This document shows, one piece after another, positions 36,484 through 55,898 of a stretch of DNA of 64,000 nucleotides. The notes under the pieces are model-generated. The model ran no database searches, was not told where the DNA came from, and saw nothing but the letters and a program-made list of their open reading frames with translations. A program made the position numbers and the translations under genes. The stretch lies in the NCBI GenBank assembly GCA_902728285.1, contig CACVBU010001235.1, positions 777,233 to 841,232 of the forward strand, given 5' to 3'. Source of the stretch: Clytia hemisphaerica. Lineage: Eukaryota > Cnidaria > Hydrozoa > Leptothecata > Clytiidae. Within the stretch, counting starts at the first letter, position 1; each line of letters opens with the position of its first letter.

Positions 36484-36734
36484 CTGAGATAGTTTCAGTT
36501 AAATAAATATGATATTTTCTTTTTAAATAAGATAGTTTAGTTTTAAATGAGATGGTTTTGTTTTAAGGGAAATAGTATCCCCTGAATGAAACAAAGTTTC
36601 TTTTTAAACGAGATAGTTTCGTTTTAAATGAGATATATAGTTTCGTTTTAAATGAGATAGTTTCTCCTGAAATGAACTTTAGTTTCTTTTTAAGGGAAAT
36701 AGTATCCCCTGAATGCCACATAGTTGCTTTTTAA
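36484..36734. repeat. GAGATAGTTTCGTTTTAAAT tandem repeat
   Basis: Imperfect ~20-bp units (GAGATAGTTTCGTTTTAAAT and variants, with AGGGAAATAGTATCCCCTGA palindromes) directly abut the arm at 36735. Confidence 0.75.
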
Positions 36735-37123
36735 ACGAGATACAGAAACAGCTCTCTTGGAGTATTTTGTTGTCTTCAAAACCTGTCGATCTATATCCAC
36801 TTGTCAGCTTGTAGTGTCAGCATCCTATTATGCATGAAGAATATTTTATTGTTAACTGGTGTACAAAACCTCATACTTTGAGATAACATCATTATTTACA
36901 AAATTTAAGTGTCATTTGTTGTCAATGTTTGGTGGGGTTGATGATTTGTCGTAAAAAGTCTTCTAAATAACATATTTTGATATTACATTTCCATTACATA
37001 TAATATTTTCATGAACTTATGTTATGAGTTGTATGTTATGAGTTGTATGTTACGAGTGCGTTACAGTTTTCCGGTCTGTAATTTGTATGACCTGTGACCT
37101 GTGACCTGTGTTTTACACTAACC
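36735..37123. mobile_element. solo end of the AGGTCAC-ended element family, inverse orientation
   Basis: Inverse copy of 34591-34985: ACAGCTCTCTTGGAG at the inner end, then GTTACAGTTTTCCGGTCTG, GACCTGTGACCTGTG and the terminus TTTTACACTAACC. Its partner end is not seen, so it is a partial copy, or the distal end of a larger composite with 34591-35528. Confidence 0.75.
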
Positions 37124-37567
37124 ACGCAAGCCGAACTTCTTTTTGCGTGCAGCTCACTTTAATCAAATAACAATTCGGCATGGACCTTTGCATCGTTAGG
37201 ACCCTGCCGACGCACCGGACTTAACGAACACCGGACACGCTAAAGTCCGGTGTAAAATGAGAATTTTTTTCACCACCGGACAATCTCTACACCGGACTTA
37301 AGGAAGTCGAATATGTCCGGTGTCGGAGAAGGATATTTTTTTCCACCGGACAATCAAAACACCGAACATGACCAGTCCGGTGCGTCCAGTGTTTCTTAAT
37401 TTTTTGTTTCATGAATGTTCGGCGTCCAAAATTCCCTGTATGCAACACCGGACTGACACCGGACTTATTGTGTCTAGTGCTAGTGGTGTAGCGAATAAGA
37501 CATTTGGCTAAAGCTTCAGATGCATCCGGCTGGACTTAGAATTTTTTTCAAGTTGAATAGTGACCAA

Positions 37568-37646
37568 AGGGGGTCTCGAACCGGGAACCTATAGTTTCCG
37601 TATCCAATGCCCTATCCACTGGGCCAAACCGGCTGCCGAAAATTCG
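37568..37646 (-). other. tRNA-like module inside the TIR element
   Basis: On minus: GTTTGGCCCAGTGGATAGGG (A box, arginine-tRNA-like) and CCCGGTTCGAGACCCCC (B box). The anticodon stem does not pair clearly, so identity is open. Confidence 0.6.
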
Positions 37647-38711
37647 TTATTTGGGGTTACTTATACGAAGGTCTTAGTACTATATATAAATAAGTCTGAC
37701 TGACGAGTTAGGCTAACTGTTATGATCGCCATTACTCCAAAGAAGCCACCACTGCTGTTCCCCTCAGGCAAAATTGTCGATTCTGTAGAGGTCACGAAAT
37801 TGCCGAGTACAGACGTCGAAAAAAAAAATTCAAAATGGCTGCCGAGCGAGCACTGACAAAAACAAAAAATCAGGAGTTTTCAATTGCCTACTACAGCAGA
37901 ATAAGACAGAGAAATGCAGTAAAATAAAAAGTAAAAGAACCTTGAACCTTTTGTTTGTCAAAATAAAGAAAATATTATAGCGCTGCAGTAATGTTTATAT
38001 TCAGAAATAAATCCATTTTCCACCAGACTTACAACAACCACCAGCAAGGTTTCAAACCACGCTGCGGCATTACTGGCAATGAATTCTGACTTAAAAAATG
38101 TTGGCCCAGTTCCCTGGAAAGGGTATGATTACACTTCCAAATGACTTTTCTTTACAATAACATTTGTCTTCTCACAAATCCAAAAAGATAGGCTATAAAA
38201 CCAACACGGGGGTCAATTCTTTTCACAACAAACCGTCAGATCAAACCTTATAAAGATCAACCATGTAAATGTCACTTGTTTTTGTGATATTTGAATAATA
38301 TTAAAACCTTTTTGCCTATACATGGTTCTTCAAAACCATTTCCCTTTCCCGCAGCAGGCTTTAAAGTTCATGTTGACCCCCGTCTTTTTTTGCGCGGTAA
38401 TCTAGAAAGGCCTTTAGTGCGGTATAAACAAATGATTTCATTGGTTTAAAAAAGTCAAAACATCAAGCTATATCACGTGATCAGAATCATGATCGGAGTG
38501 AACGGAAGCCGTGGTCATACGTCATATGATATTTTTGCGCGTTTTAATTCGGCAAAGTTTAGTAAACTCGACCACGTATCAATATTTTGATTTTTCAAGC
38601 GGGGATTTCTGTAGAATGATAAAATATGGCTTGGCTGGAATGGACACCATAACAGCAGTGCCACCACACGTGTGCACCGCCGGGTGGGTGCACCGCCGGC
38701 CGGGTGAGGGG

Positions 38712-38760
38712 TTAGGGATGTGCACCAGGGTGGCTTCGCCACCCTGGTGCAAATCCCTAA
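38712..38760. repeat. 23-bp hairpin with TTC loop
   Basis: A 23-base arm (38712-38734, containing GTGCACCAGGGTGGC) faces its complement (38738-38760) with one mismatch and a three-base TTC loop. It reads GTGGCTTCGCCAC at the tip. Confidence 0.9.
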
Positions 38761-39336
38761 CCCTATGCTACGCGCTACGCCAGGCCGGATGCATCTGAAG
38801 CATTAGTCGAAAGTCGAATAAGGATACTTTTTGCGTCGGCAGGGTCCTGCATCGTTTCCATACTGGGCAATAGGAAGGTCAGAATGAATGATTGACAAAT
38901 AACTTTTTCCTTCTCTAAATGATATCCTGTTCTCTTTCCCAAAACATGCACTGCAAACCTGGCTAATCTCTAAATTATTTTATACCTACCTCTGGCTCTG
39001 AAAGATTGTGAAAACCTGCTATTTTGCCGCCATGTTTGATATGAATATTTACGCATCTTGTGAACTGAGTTTATTTTGATAGACCAAGCTAGCAATCAAG
39101 CGTAAACAAGCCTCTGGATCTGTTACTCCTTTGGAAATTTTATAACAGGCTAGATATTTTAAGGATTTTAGTTTGAACTTGGTGCGAGTTGCGTTTTATC
39201 AGGAAATAAATTTTCTGTTCACTGTTAGCACAACAACAAACACACAGGCAAGAAAAAAGTGACAAAACTATTGACTATGGCTTGTGAAGATGAAATATTG
39301 CATTTTTAGACACAATCATTTATCATATGGCGACTG

Positions 39337-47747
<8,411 letters not shown>

Positions 47748-50690
47748 ATTAAGCTGATTTTTATAGATAGATATTTAAATTATTGTTATCTTAAGGGAAG
47801 AAATTTTGACGAAAATTTGCCTCCAAATTCGCCCTAAAATTCGTCTTTCAAAATAACTGGTCAAAAGATATTTTCTTGACAAATTGAACAATTTTATTGA
47901 TTCACCAAAGTAACTTATGCCAAATTGCACGAAAATTGCTCGTTATAATTCGTTCTCGCCAAAATTTCTTGTTTTAAGGTATTGTCATATATTTAGTTCT
48001 TTACAATGCATTTCATACTTCTATTTTTCGAAAAAAACCTTTCGGGTTTATTGGGACGATAGTAAGTGTTACGTGATAATATTCCACGACTGACACTACA
48101 AACCTCTTTTATTTGTTATTGCGTAATCAATACAAGACAGTCGGTCATTCTGGTCCAGACGGTATTATAGCTTACTAGTATTGGAATTCATTAATTCAAT
48201 TAAAAAATTTCATGTTAATTTTCATAGAAACAAGCAATGCCAATACTTTTTTTAGGTTAAGGAATTTCTTGCCATATCTATTAAGTAGAAGTCAAGACTA
48301 AGCTGAGAATTGAGGAAGTTAGGGATGCCTTTTCTGTTAATGTGCGAGAAGAAAGATTTCACGCTATTTACCTGCTGTAACGCTTTGAAGGTAGGATATT
48401 AACGGTCAAAACCTTTGTAAATATTTTTTTTAGATATTATATAAACGGAAATTTATCATAAAATATTTCTTTTTTATTCTAGAGTAATTCCAAGTTACCT
48501 TTTAAGAGTGGCGAGAGGTTGAGACGCCTTGAAATTAGGAATGCTTTCGTGAACCGAGCCTGCCTTATTACTCTTGAGAAATTTAATTTGAAGCCGGCTC
48601 TTTTTGGTAACTTCTAATTCTGGATTAATAATTTTTGTTTATTTATTTGGTACAGTATTTCATGCTGGAAATTTTTAGTATACTGATTTTTTTGTGTTTC
48701 CATGCAAAGAGAATTTTCATCAAACGAAAGAATGAATGAACACTTCCTCTTGGATCACTTTTGTCATAACATCTAATCCTTGATGTCGTCATTAAATAAA
48801 CTTTTGACGAAAATAATCTTTGACTCTCAGTCTCTTTCTTTTGTGACTATGATATTCAGTCAGTCGGTCGTAATCCAAACAAAAGGCCGGTCAACTTGTT
48901 GTAAAGTGTGTAATAATGTACCTTTTTGTAGCCACAAAGTGGTTCATTTGACACGCGCCTAGCTCCTTCCTGTATTGACTTCTTTTTCTGACAAGGTATC
49001 AGTCTCATTCCTAGACACTAGACTGTCTCAATTAGGAACGAAAACAGAGACTCTAATCATTTTGTGACAACGAAATTCAAGAAGCGAAAGCAAACGTTCA
49101 GGTTGTTATACGCCCTAAAAGATGAGCTATCAAAGTCTTACAATGCTGCCCGTAGAAAAATTGAATATAAAGCCGAAACCTTCCTTCTTTTCTCCACCAG
49201 TGAGATTTTCCTAATGGATAAGTATCCTTAACTTATGCAAAAGGAAAAAAATCCCATTAAAGTCCACTGGCAAAACAATCTATTTTTGGAAATTTCTCGT
49301 TACTTCAGGTGAGTCTTGTCTTATAATGTGAATTTAAAAAAATTTACAAAAAAAAATTGAAAATGATGACGTTTTCATTTATGACGTCATGAAATTTCAA
49401 CAGAAAATCTCAATGGAAATCATAACCAACAATTATGTTAAAGAAACACCCTTCATCTTTCAGGGTCCTCAAACAGATTCTGAATATTGGTTCGACTATG
49501 AGAAACATTTTTGTAAACGATACATTTTTTCCGACAGAGTGAAATTTTGTCGATGGTTTGTGTCATGGTAGAGAACATCTGTACCAATTTTTACTGCCAT
49601 AATTCTTCTAGATAAAAAATAATCAAGGGTGGTTGATTCTACCCCCCCCCCTCCTCCTGGGGCTACAAAAATCAAAAAAGCTTGAGGTTATCAATAGGGT
49701 TAATAAAACTATCTCAGCCAACTATCATGTAGGAACTTCGGAGCTTCTGAAAGAAATAAAGGACTCTTCGGTTATTATGCCGATTTCCTCGAACTAACTA
49801 CTTTCCAGTCGGGCTATTCGCTATTATTTGGGTTTATCAAACTCCTGACTGCATTAACTCGAGTTAACTAGGGAAATAAGCTATACTCATTGATCAAAAG
49901 CCTTCTATATTTCAAAAAAAAAATGCTCTGTATTCAAATGTGCCAAAGTAATGAAAATAGATACGTGTACGTGTATTAAAGGTCCAGGGAGATTGGAAAT
50001 TTTACTATCAAAACAAACAAGAGTTTATCAATCTTTTTTACATCAATTTCATCTGATATCTGATTTTGATTACCCTGGGTGCTTATTAGAGACCACTTTT
50101 TTAAGAAAACCGCTAAGTATAATTTTTTTTCAAAATTTACCATTTGTAATAACTTTCTAGGTACAACCGGTGACAAAATATGTATTTCTTGAAAAATCCC
50201 TCCCCCCCCAGATATCAGTGTTGGTGTGAGCTTTCTCTGGGCCTGGTAGCAGCCTCTCCACTCATCAACATTGATACTAGACGGGTAGGGAATTCTTGCC
50301 ACAATATTTAGTCACAGATTGTAGTGATGTGAGATTTTTTAAGAATGTTTTTCACGCTGATTCATTTTGTCATAGCTCTCACCCTTGGCTTGCGATATGA
50401 GGCTGATTTTTTACGAAAATATTCGAAACTGAGGTATCAATTTTTCATGCTGATTCCAAATTTCAAATCAGTTTTTGTATATCTTCTTCCTCTGGCCTGT
50501 TATAAACCCTACTACGCGAGGTTCCTTACTCAGAAAATATCACTAAAAATGTACTAAAATATTTTGATACTAATATTTTTGAAACTAGATTCCTGTATTT
50601 ACATCCACCGTCGATCCACCGTCGATGCATCCACTCGAGAAAACTTGGTTCAGATTACATATTCAAAGTTGGAGAGAGTTTAAAGTAATT
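47748..50690. other. intergenic; exon-like frames of unknown status at 48486-48620 and 49050-49570
   Basis: On plus, 48486-48620 (after a TTCTAG acceptor-like site) reads SNSKLPFKSGERLRRLEIRN and onward. 49050-49205 reads VTTKFKKRKQTFRLLYALKD. 49464-49571 reads GPQTDSEYWFDYEKHFCKRY to a stop. The composition is protein-like, but I could not join them into one gene or recognise a family. The rest is AT-rich with no feature. Confidence 0.25.
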
Positions 50691-51125
50691 CCGGGGGGGG
50701 GGGGGTACTCATATGGTCCGACCTACGGCATGTGCCGCCCATTAGGGTAGGTTTTTTGAGGTCCTCGAAATGCACTGTAAGGGTGTACTTTTAGAGGAGT
50801 GTACTGTAAGGGTACATTTTTGGGCAAAAATCAAGATAATCGAGAGAGTCAAAAGCAGAATCAGTTCAATTCATTATCTGTTCAGCCAAAACTATCCTAA
50901 TAACTGCGTTTTTACTTTATAATCCCCAAATTTTATACTTTTGACCATTTTACTGACAGCCAAGGCTCAGTTTAAGAGAAAATTTTCCAAGACATTGTTC
51001 TATGCTACACTATAAGGGTTGGAAATGCACTGTAACGGTACCTTTTTAACGATTAAGGGTCTGATTTTGAAAGCCAAGTTTTGGGCGGCACATGCCGTTG
51101 TTTAGAAATCCAGTGCCCCCCGGGG
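50691..51125. mobile_element. G-run-ended MITE, complete copy
   Basis: Begins CCGGGGG... then GTACTCATATGGTCCGACC, and ends GGCGGCACATGCCGTTGTTT then GTGCCCCCCGGGG. AGTAATT flanks both sides (50684-50690 and 51126-51132), a 7-bp target duplication. The interior repeats CACTGTAAGGGT. 435 bp, non-coding. Confidence 0.85.
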
Positions 51126-52984
51126 AGTAATTACTTGTAGGTACTACTCCCAGTGTACTGAGCTGCTATTAGATTATCTGCCTGATAGTCAAAGATCGAA
51201 AGATGTTAAAATCAACCTGTTTAAAATATTTTGAACTAATGAACTTCTTCCAAAACAAAAAGCTATTTTTTCTTCAAAGATCACCAAAGCAAAAGCAGTT
51301 CAAAGGAGTCTCAGAATTTTGAATATCTTAGGTGTTTTCTGAATGATGTACGGTACAAAACGTTTTTAAGCGGCTTTTGTTTCCTACTAGCTTTAAATCA
51401 TAGCTCTGTTTCAGTCATTAGGTGTGAAGTTTTAGCCAGTGGGTGGATTGAATTTGAAACATCCTGTTTCTATTGGATGTGTGGGTATTTACACACCCAA
51501 CATCCAGTGAGGATTTCTGAATTCCGATTTTGGACACTCTTTTTTAATTCAGCATTTGCACCAGGATAAAAATATCGATCCAATTCGGATTAAACTTTGT
51601 GACCTAAAAATTCTGTCTCAAAACAATCTGCAGTGAAGACGAAACGGGCCGTAAACTTTGATAGATTTCGAATTTGATTGTCATATTCTATACTCGTTGA
51701 AAATATATTTATGAGTCAAACAATATCAAAAATCAAACAAAAATAGAAAAGAAAATACAAAACTGAATTAGCAGCTACATTTTTTTCAATGTAGATTATT
51801 TTATAAAACTAATTTTTGTTCCTTTACAAAAAAAATCTCATGTTCTTCACTCCACTGGAATAATAGTGACGGCACCACTCTTTCTCCCTGGTTTGTCCAC
51901 TTACTCTTTACCCTTCTTTATAATTTCACACCCCTGTGTCGGAGACCCAGTGGGACCCCCGCACCACAGGAAAAATTGGCTAAAATTTCGTTCCTGTTGG
52001 GAAAAAACCCTGAAATGTTAGCCTGACGTTGGTAAATTAACTTTGATTTCAACCCCATTTGAAATTCAATAGAAAAATTGCAAGCCAAAACCATCATCAC
52101 TGGATTATTAACATAATCATACGATGGGTTATTTTTTCTTATTTGGCACGCCCTCAAAGTAGAGAACAATTAATCGTTAATCACACTCTCCAATGCCGCG
52201 CCAATGTTTACAAAATTGATTTTAATGTTTTTTCTTACATTTTTTTTGCATCGAACGTTTTAATTGCATTCGAAATTTATTTTGTGAGAAAGAAAATCAA
52301 TAAACAACAATAAAAGAAAGACATAAAGAGAAGAGAAAAATATAAAACTCTCAGTGTAATTTCTGTAATTTACTTTCCTAACTGGGAAAAATTAGTGAAA
52401 GCCATTGTGTGATTACATATACTAACAACAAAAGAATTTTCAACCCCGCAGGGATTTCGATAGAAACTTTCCATCGGGGCTGTGAGACAGGTTGCTCTTT
52501 GCTGAGCATCAAGCACCAATTTGCAACAAGTACGAAGAAATCTTTGAAATGATCCGACCCCACCTTGCGCATCATAGAAGAAAGCTATCACAAGCTGATT
52601 TGCATTAAATAGCCTGGTAGCCTATAATTACCATATTTTGGGGTTTTCAGAGGTAAAATTTAGGACCCCCTACTTTTCGGGGGGTCTATATAGAGTAGTA
52701 GTAGTATCTTCTCATTGAAGATGGCTCAATTGAAATTAATGAAGAATTCACATATACCCCATTTTCAGATTTTAACACATCCCGGAAGAATATTAACCTC
52801 GAAAATTAAAAGATACTTCTTCTGAAACTCCAACCACAGTGAAATTCATGGATGTTTTGGTTACCCGATTCAAGTCATACAATTTTTTTCGCTTGTATGT
52901 ATGTGTATGTAATAGTTTATTTCAAGTTGACGAACAGGTAGCAACAAAGGCTAATAAAAGTCAACGCTACTTTACAATTTGTAA
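51126..52984. other. no feature recognised
   Basis: AT-rich sequence without an exon series, terminal repeat pair or RNA motif that I can support. Confidence 0.4.
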
Positions 52985-54870
52985 GGTGATTACAAAAAGC
53001 CAACACCTTCAATATAGGTTCGGCAGTTTCTACACGGGCATGATGTAGGCCTCCATTGCTTAATCTTTTCCTTAAAAATACTAAGATCAACTATATCTCT
53101 ATACTCATCCGGAATTAATTCCCAAACTTTTGGCCCTAAAAATGAAAGTGACTCTGAACCGTGAAAAACAGAGTTTATTTCTCTTGATCTGAAGTAAGGC
53201 GTTTTGCGATTTACTTTGATATTTTCATCATGTTTGAAAATTTCTTTAGTTAGATCTGATATGTTATTTTTACATTTGAAAAGTTCTATTGCTAACAACT
53301 GAAGATTTTTATGGTGGAATTTGATGGCACCGTCTTTCTCTAAAAGCTGCTCAAAAGTAGATGTATGATCAGAATACACTATCCTCAAACATCTTTCGTG
53401 GAGGTGATTTATTTTTTGATCTAGCCTGCGAACATGAAACATCCAGACAAGCGAACAATAATTGAATTGACTTCGAAAGAAGGCATTCATGAGCCTTTGT
53501 TTTTTCTTTTGATTTATGTACGGTGCTACCCTCGCAAGTGCACTGATTTTCTGGCTAGCTTTCTTATAAATCATGTTAATGTGTGGCTCAAAAGTCAGAC
53601 AGTTGTCAAAAGTTAATCCTAGGATCTTGCCTGAGTTGCTGTTAAAGATGCGTTCATTCTGTATAGTAATGAAGATTTCTTTGCTGGTATTGTTAGCTAT
53701 CAACTCAGACTTGTCTGCATTTCCTTTCATTTGATTTTGGGTTATCCATTCAAAGATGATAGCAGCTCCATTCGAGAGCTCCTCACCAACCTGTTCCCAA
53801 GAGTCAGCTATCACAAAAGGTGTTGTATCGTCTGCATAATTCAGTACATTTCTATTTTCAAGAAAGTAGAACAAATCTCTCATGTAGATGTTAAATAGTA
53901 GCGGCCCTAGAATGGATCCTTGGGGAACACCTACTTTAACATTATGCCAGGTACTGTAATGGTCGCCAATTTTCGTTCTTTGCTTTCTATCTGATAGATA
54001 GGCTGCTATGAGACCTAAGGCACTCCTTGAAAATCCGTATGCTTCAAGTTTAGCAATCAATAGTTCGTGCGAGATAGATACAGTCGAAAGCTTTTGATAA
54101 GTCAATGAGTAGCGCTGCAAACTTTTTCTTTTCATCTGTAGCTTTCTTCCAAATTTCAGTCATGACTAAAAGTGGAGTTTGTGTACTCATTCCTTTTCTA
54201 TATCCAAATTGTCTATTGCTCAAAATGTTGTTAAAGTAGGTTGAGACTTGGGTATGTATGACTTTTTCATAAATTTTTGACAGAACTGGGAGAATACTCA
54301 CCGGTCTGAAGTTGCCCTTGTCATTCTTTGAACCTTTTCTCTTATACACAGGTGTTATATCAGCAAGTTTCAATTCTTTTGGAAAAGAGTTTGACTCGAA
54401 TGACGCATTTATTTCTGAGCACAAAAACTCGGAAAACATATCACAATTATCCTTTATGATTTTCACTGGAATATCTGAGCTTGGCTGTGATTTTCCTTGA
54501 ACTAAGTCCTTGATAATTTTCCCTACTTCCTCTTTCGTTGTTGGTATAAAAGAAAATTTATTTAGATACTCAGTTTTCTTGATTTCAGTGACACTTGGGT
54601 GTTGTCTATATTTCTGAATACAAATTTCAGTATGATTATTTGTTTCGTCAAATGCAACATAGGGTGGCTCAGGCAAATCTAGTTTTGATATTATTTGGCC
54701 ATAATAGTCATTGAATATTTGAGCTATCTGTTTCTCGTCATTTATGATCTTTTCTTTATCCACTAAGGTATAACTCTTATTGTTTGAACCTTTATTTGAA
54801 AACAATGGTTGTACAGTTTTCCAAAACTTTTTGTTATCAGTTATGTTGGAATCTTTAAGGATTCTTCAGT
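52985..54870 (-). pseudogene. LINE reverse transcriptase (jockey/CR1 group), frameshifted
   Basis: Minus strand, two overlapping frames. The first (54835-54050) has KKFWKTVQPLFSNKG, DITPVYKRKGSKNDKGNFRP and LLIDLSKAFD. The second (54135-52990) has SHELLIAKLEAYGF, VKVGVPQGSILGPLLFNIYM, the catalytic NYADDTTPF, and ends CPCRNCRTYIEGVGFL, a C-terminal signature of this group. The shift coincides with a four-base tandem duplication (TATCTATC) at about 54085. No endonuclease domain, so it is 5'-truncated. Apart from the shift the reverse transcriptase is intact. Confidence 0.92.
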
Positions 54871-55898
54871 TAAGTTCCAGATTTTTCAAATTCCACTAAA
54901 CTGGTTTTTACACATCCACTTGGACATAGAGACAGAGCTGAGAGAAAGATGCTTATGAAAGATAGTAATGGAGTCAGATAATAAAAAGTTTCTTGATGCG
55001 ACCATGCATTAATAGACCAGTTGAAATTCAACAAAGATATATTTTAACACCCATAAATATACAGACAATTTCTGTTGAAAGACATGAATGAATAGTCATG
55101 TGAACGCCGTATGGCGAAGTCTTAGCCTCGAGATGTGCTTCAAAATAAAGCAAGACTAATGTTGATTAAAACGGACACTTGTTCTTTTGGTTGTAGATTT
55201 GTTATGTAAGAGGTATTCAAAATAATCTCTTGTTTCGTGAAAAGGATTGACAGATTGATTGGCGGGAGAGAAGGTCTCCCTTATCCCATTTCAACACCAT
55301 TTTCGTGAACAAATCAAACTTCTGCAAAAAACTTTTTGTCAATAACACCTCAATATATGGCCAAGAACATTGCCACTAAATCATTTTCGTGAAAATAAAG
55401 ATTCTTGTTCTGAAGAATTCGAGAAATATTTTTGAAGATTATTAAGTTGAACAAGATGTTGGATGGAGACTGAAGGATTTCGTTGGTGGACATTTTTTTG
55501 CTGCTTAGCAAATGGACACAACACTTTCACACCTTATCTCTTGTGGTGTTCTCAATTACATTATTTAAGCGTCAACATCCAACACGAAAGAAAAGACAGA
55601 AGTAGCAAACGACAGTCGAGAAAGAAAAGTTGTCGACACAAAACACAGTCTTCTACTCAATAACTTGTGTTGCATTCGTCAAATGAGAAACCAACATCAA
55701 AAGACCGAAAGAATATTATAACTTGGTGAAGATAACTGACTGTGGAAAGTTATTAAACAAACAGAGTAACGAATATATATAGTTCAAATTATTATAAACG
55801 ATTATCATATCTGATATAAAGTTGAGCTTTATACTCATTTAAAGATATTAACAAATTGTTATAGATTTTGTGTTGAGAGTGAAATTTTGGTCCTTGTT
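54871..55898. other. upstream region of the homeobox gene
   Basis: No exon or TIR pair recognised. It presumably contains the promoter and 5' UTR, but no specific element can be supported. Confidence 0.35.

Larger units (their letters stand above)
37198..38848. mobile_element. 1651-bp TIR element with perfect 8-bp target duplication and tRNA-like module
   Basis: Inverted ends AGGACCCTGCCGACGCA and TGCGTCGGCAGGGTCCT are flanked by perfect GCATCGTT repeats (37190-37197 and 38849-38856), a hAT-type 8-bp duplication. The left interior is full of ACCGGAC motifs in both orientations. An inner inverted pair (CTTCAGATGCATCCGGC near 37515 and its complement near 38790) surrounds a tRNA-like module and a long hairpin. 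No transposase frame. Confidence 0.85.
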
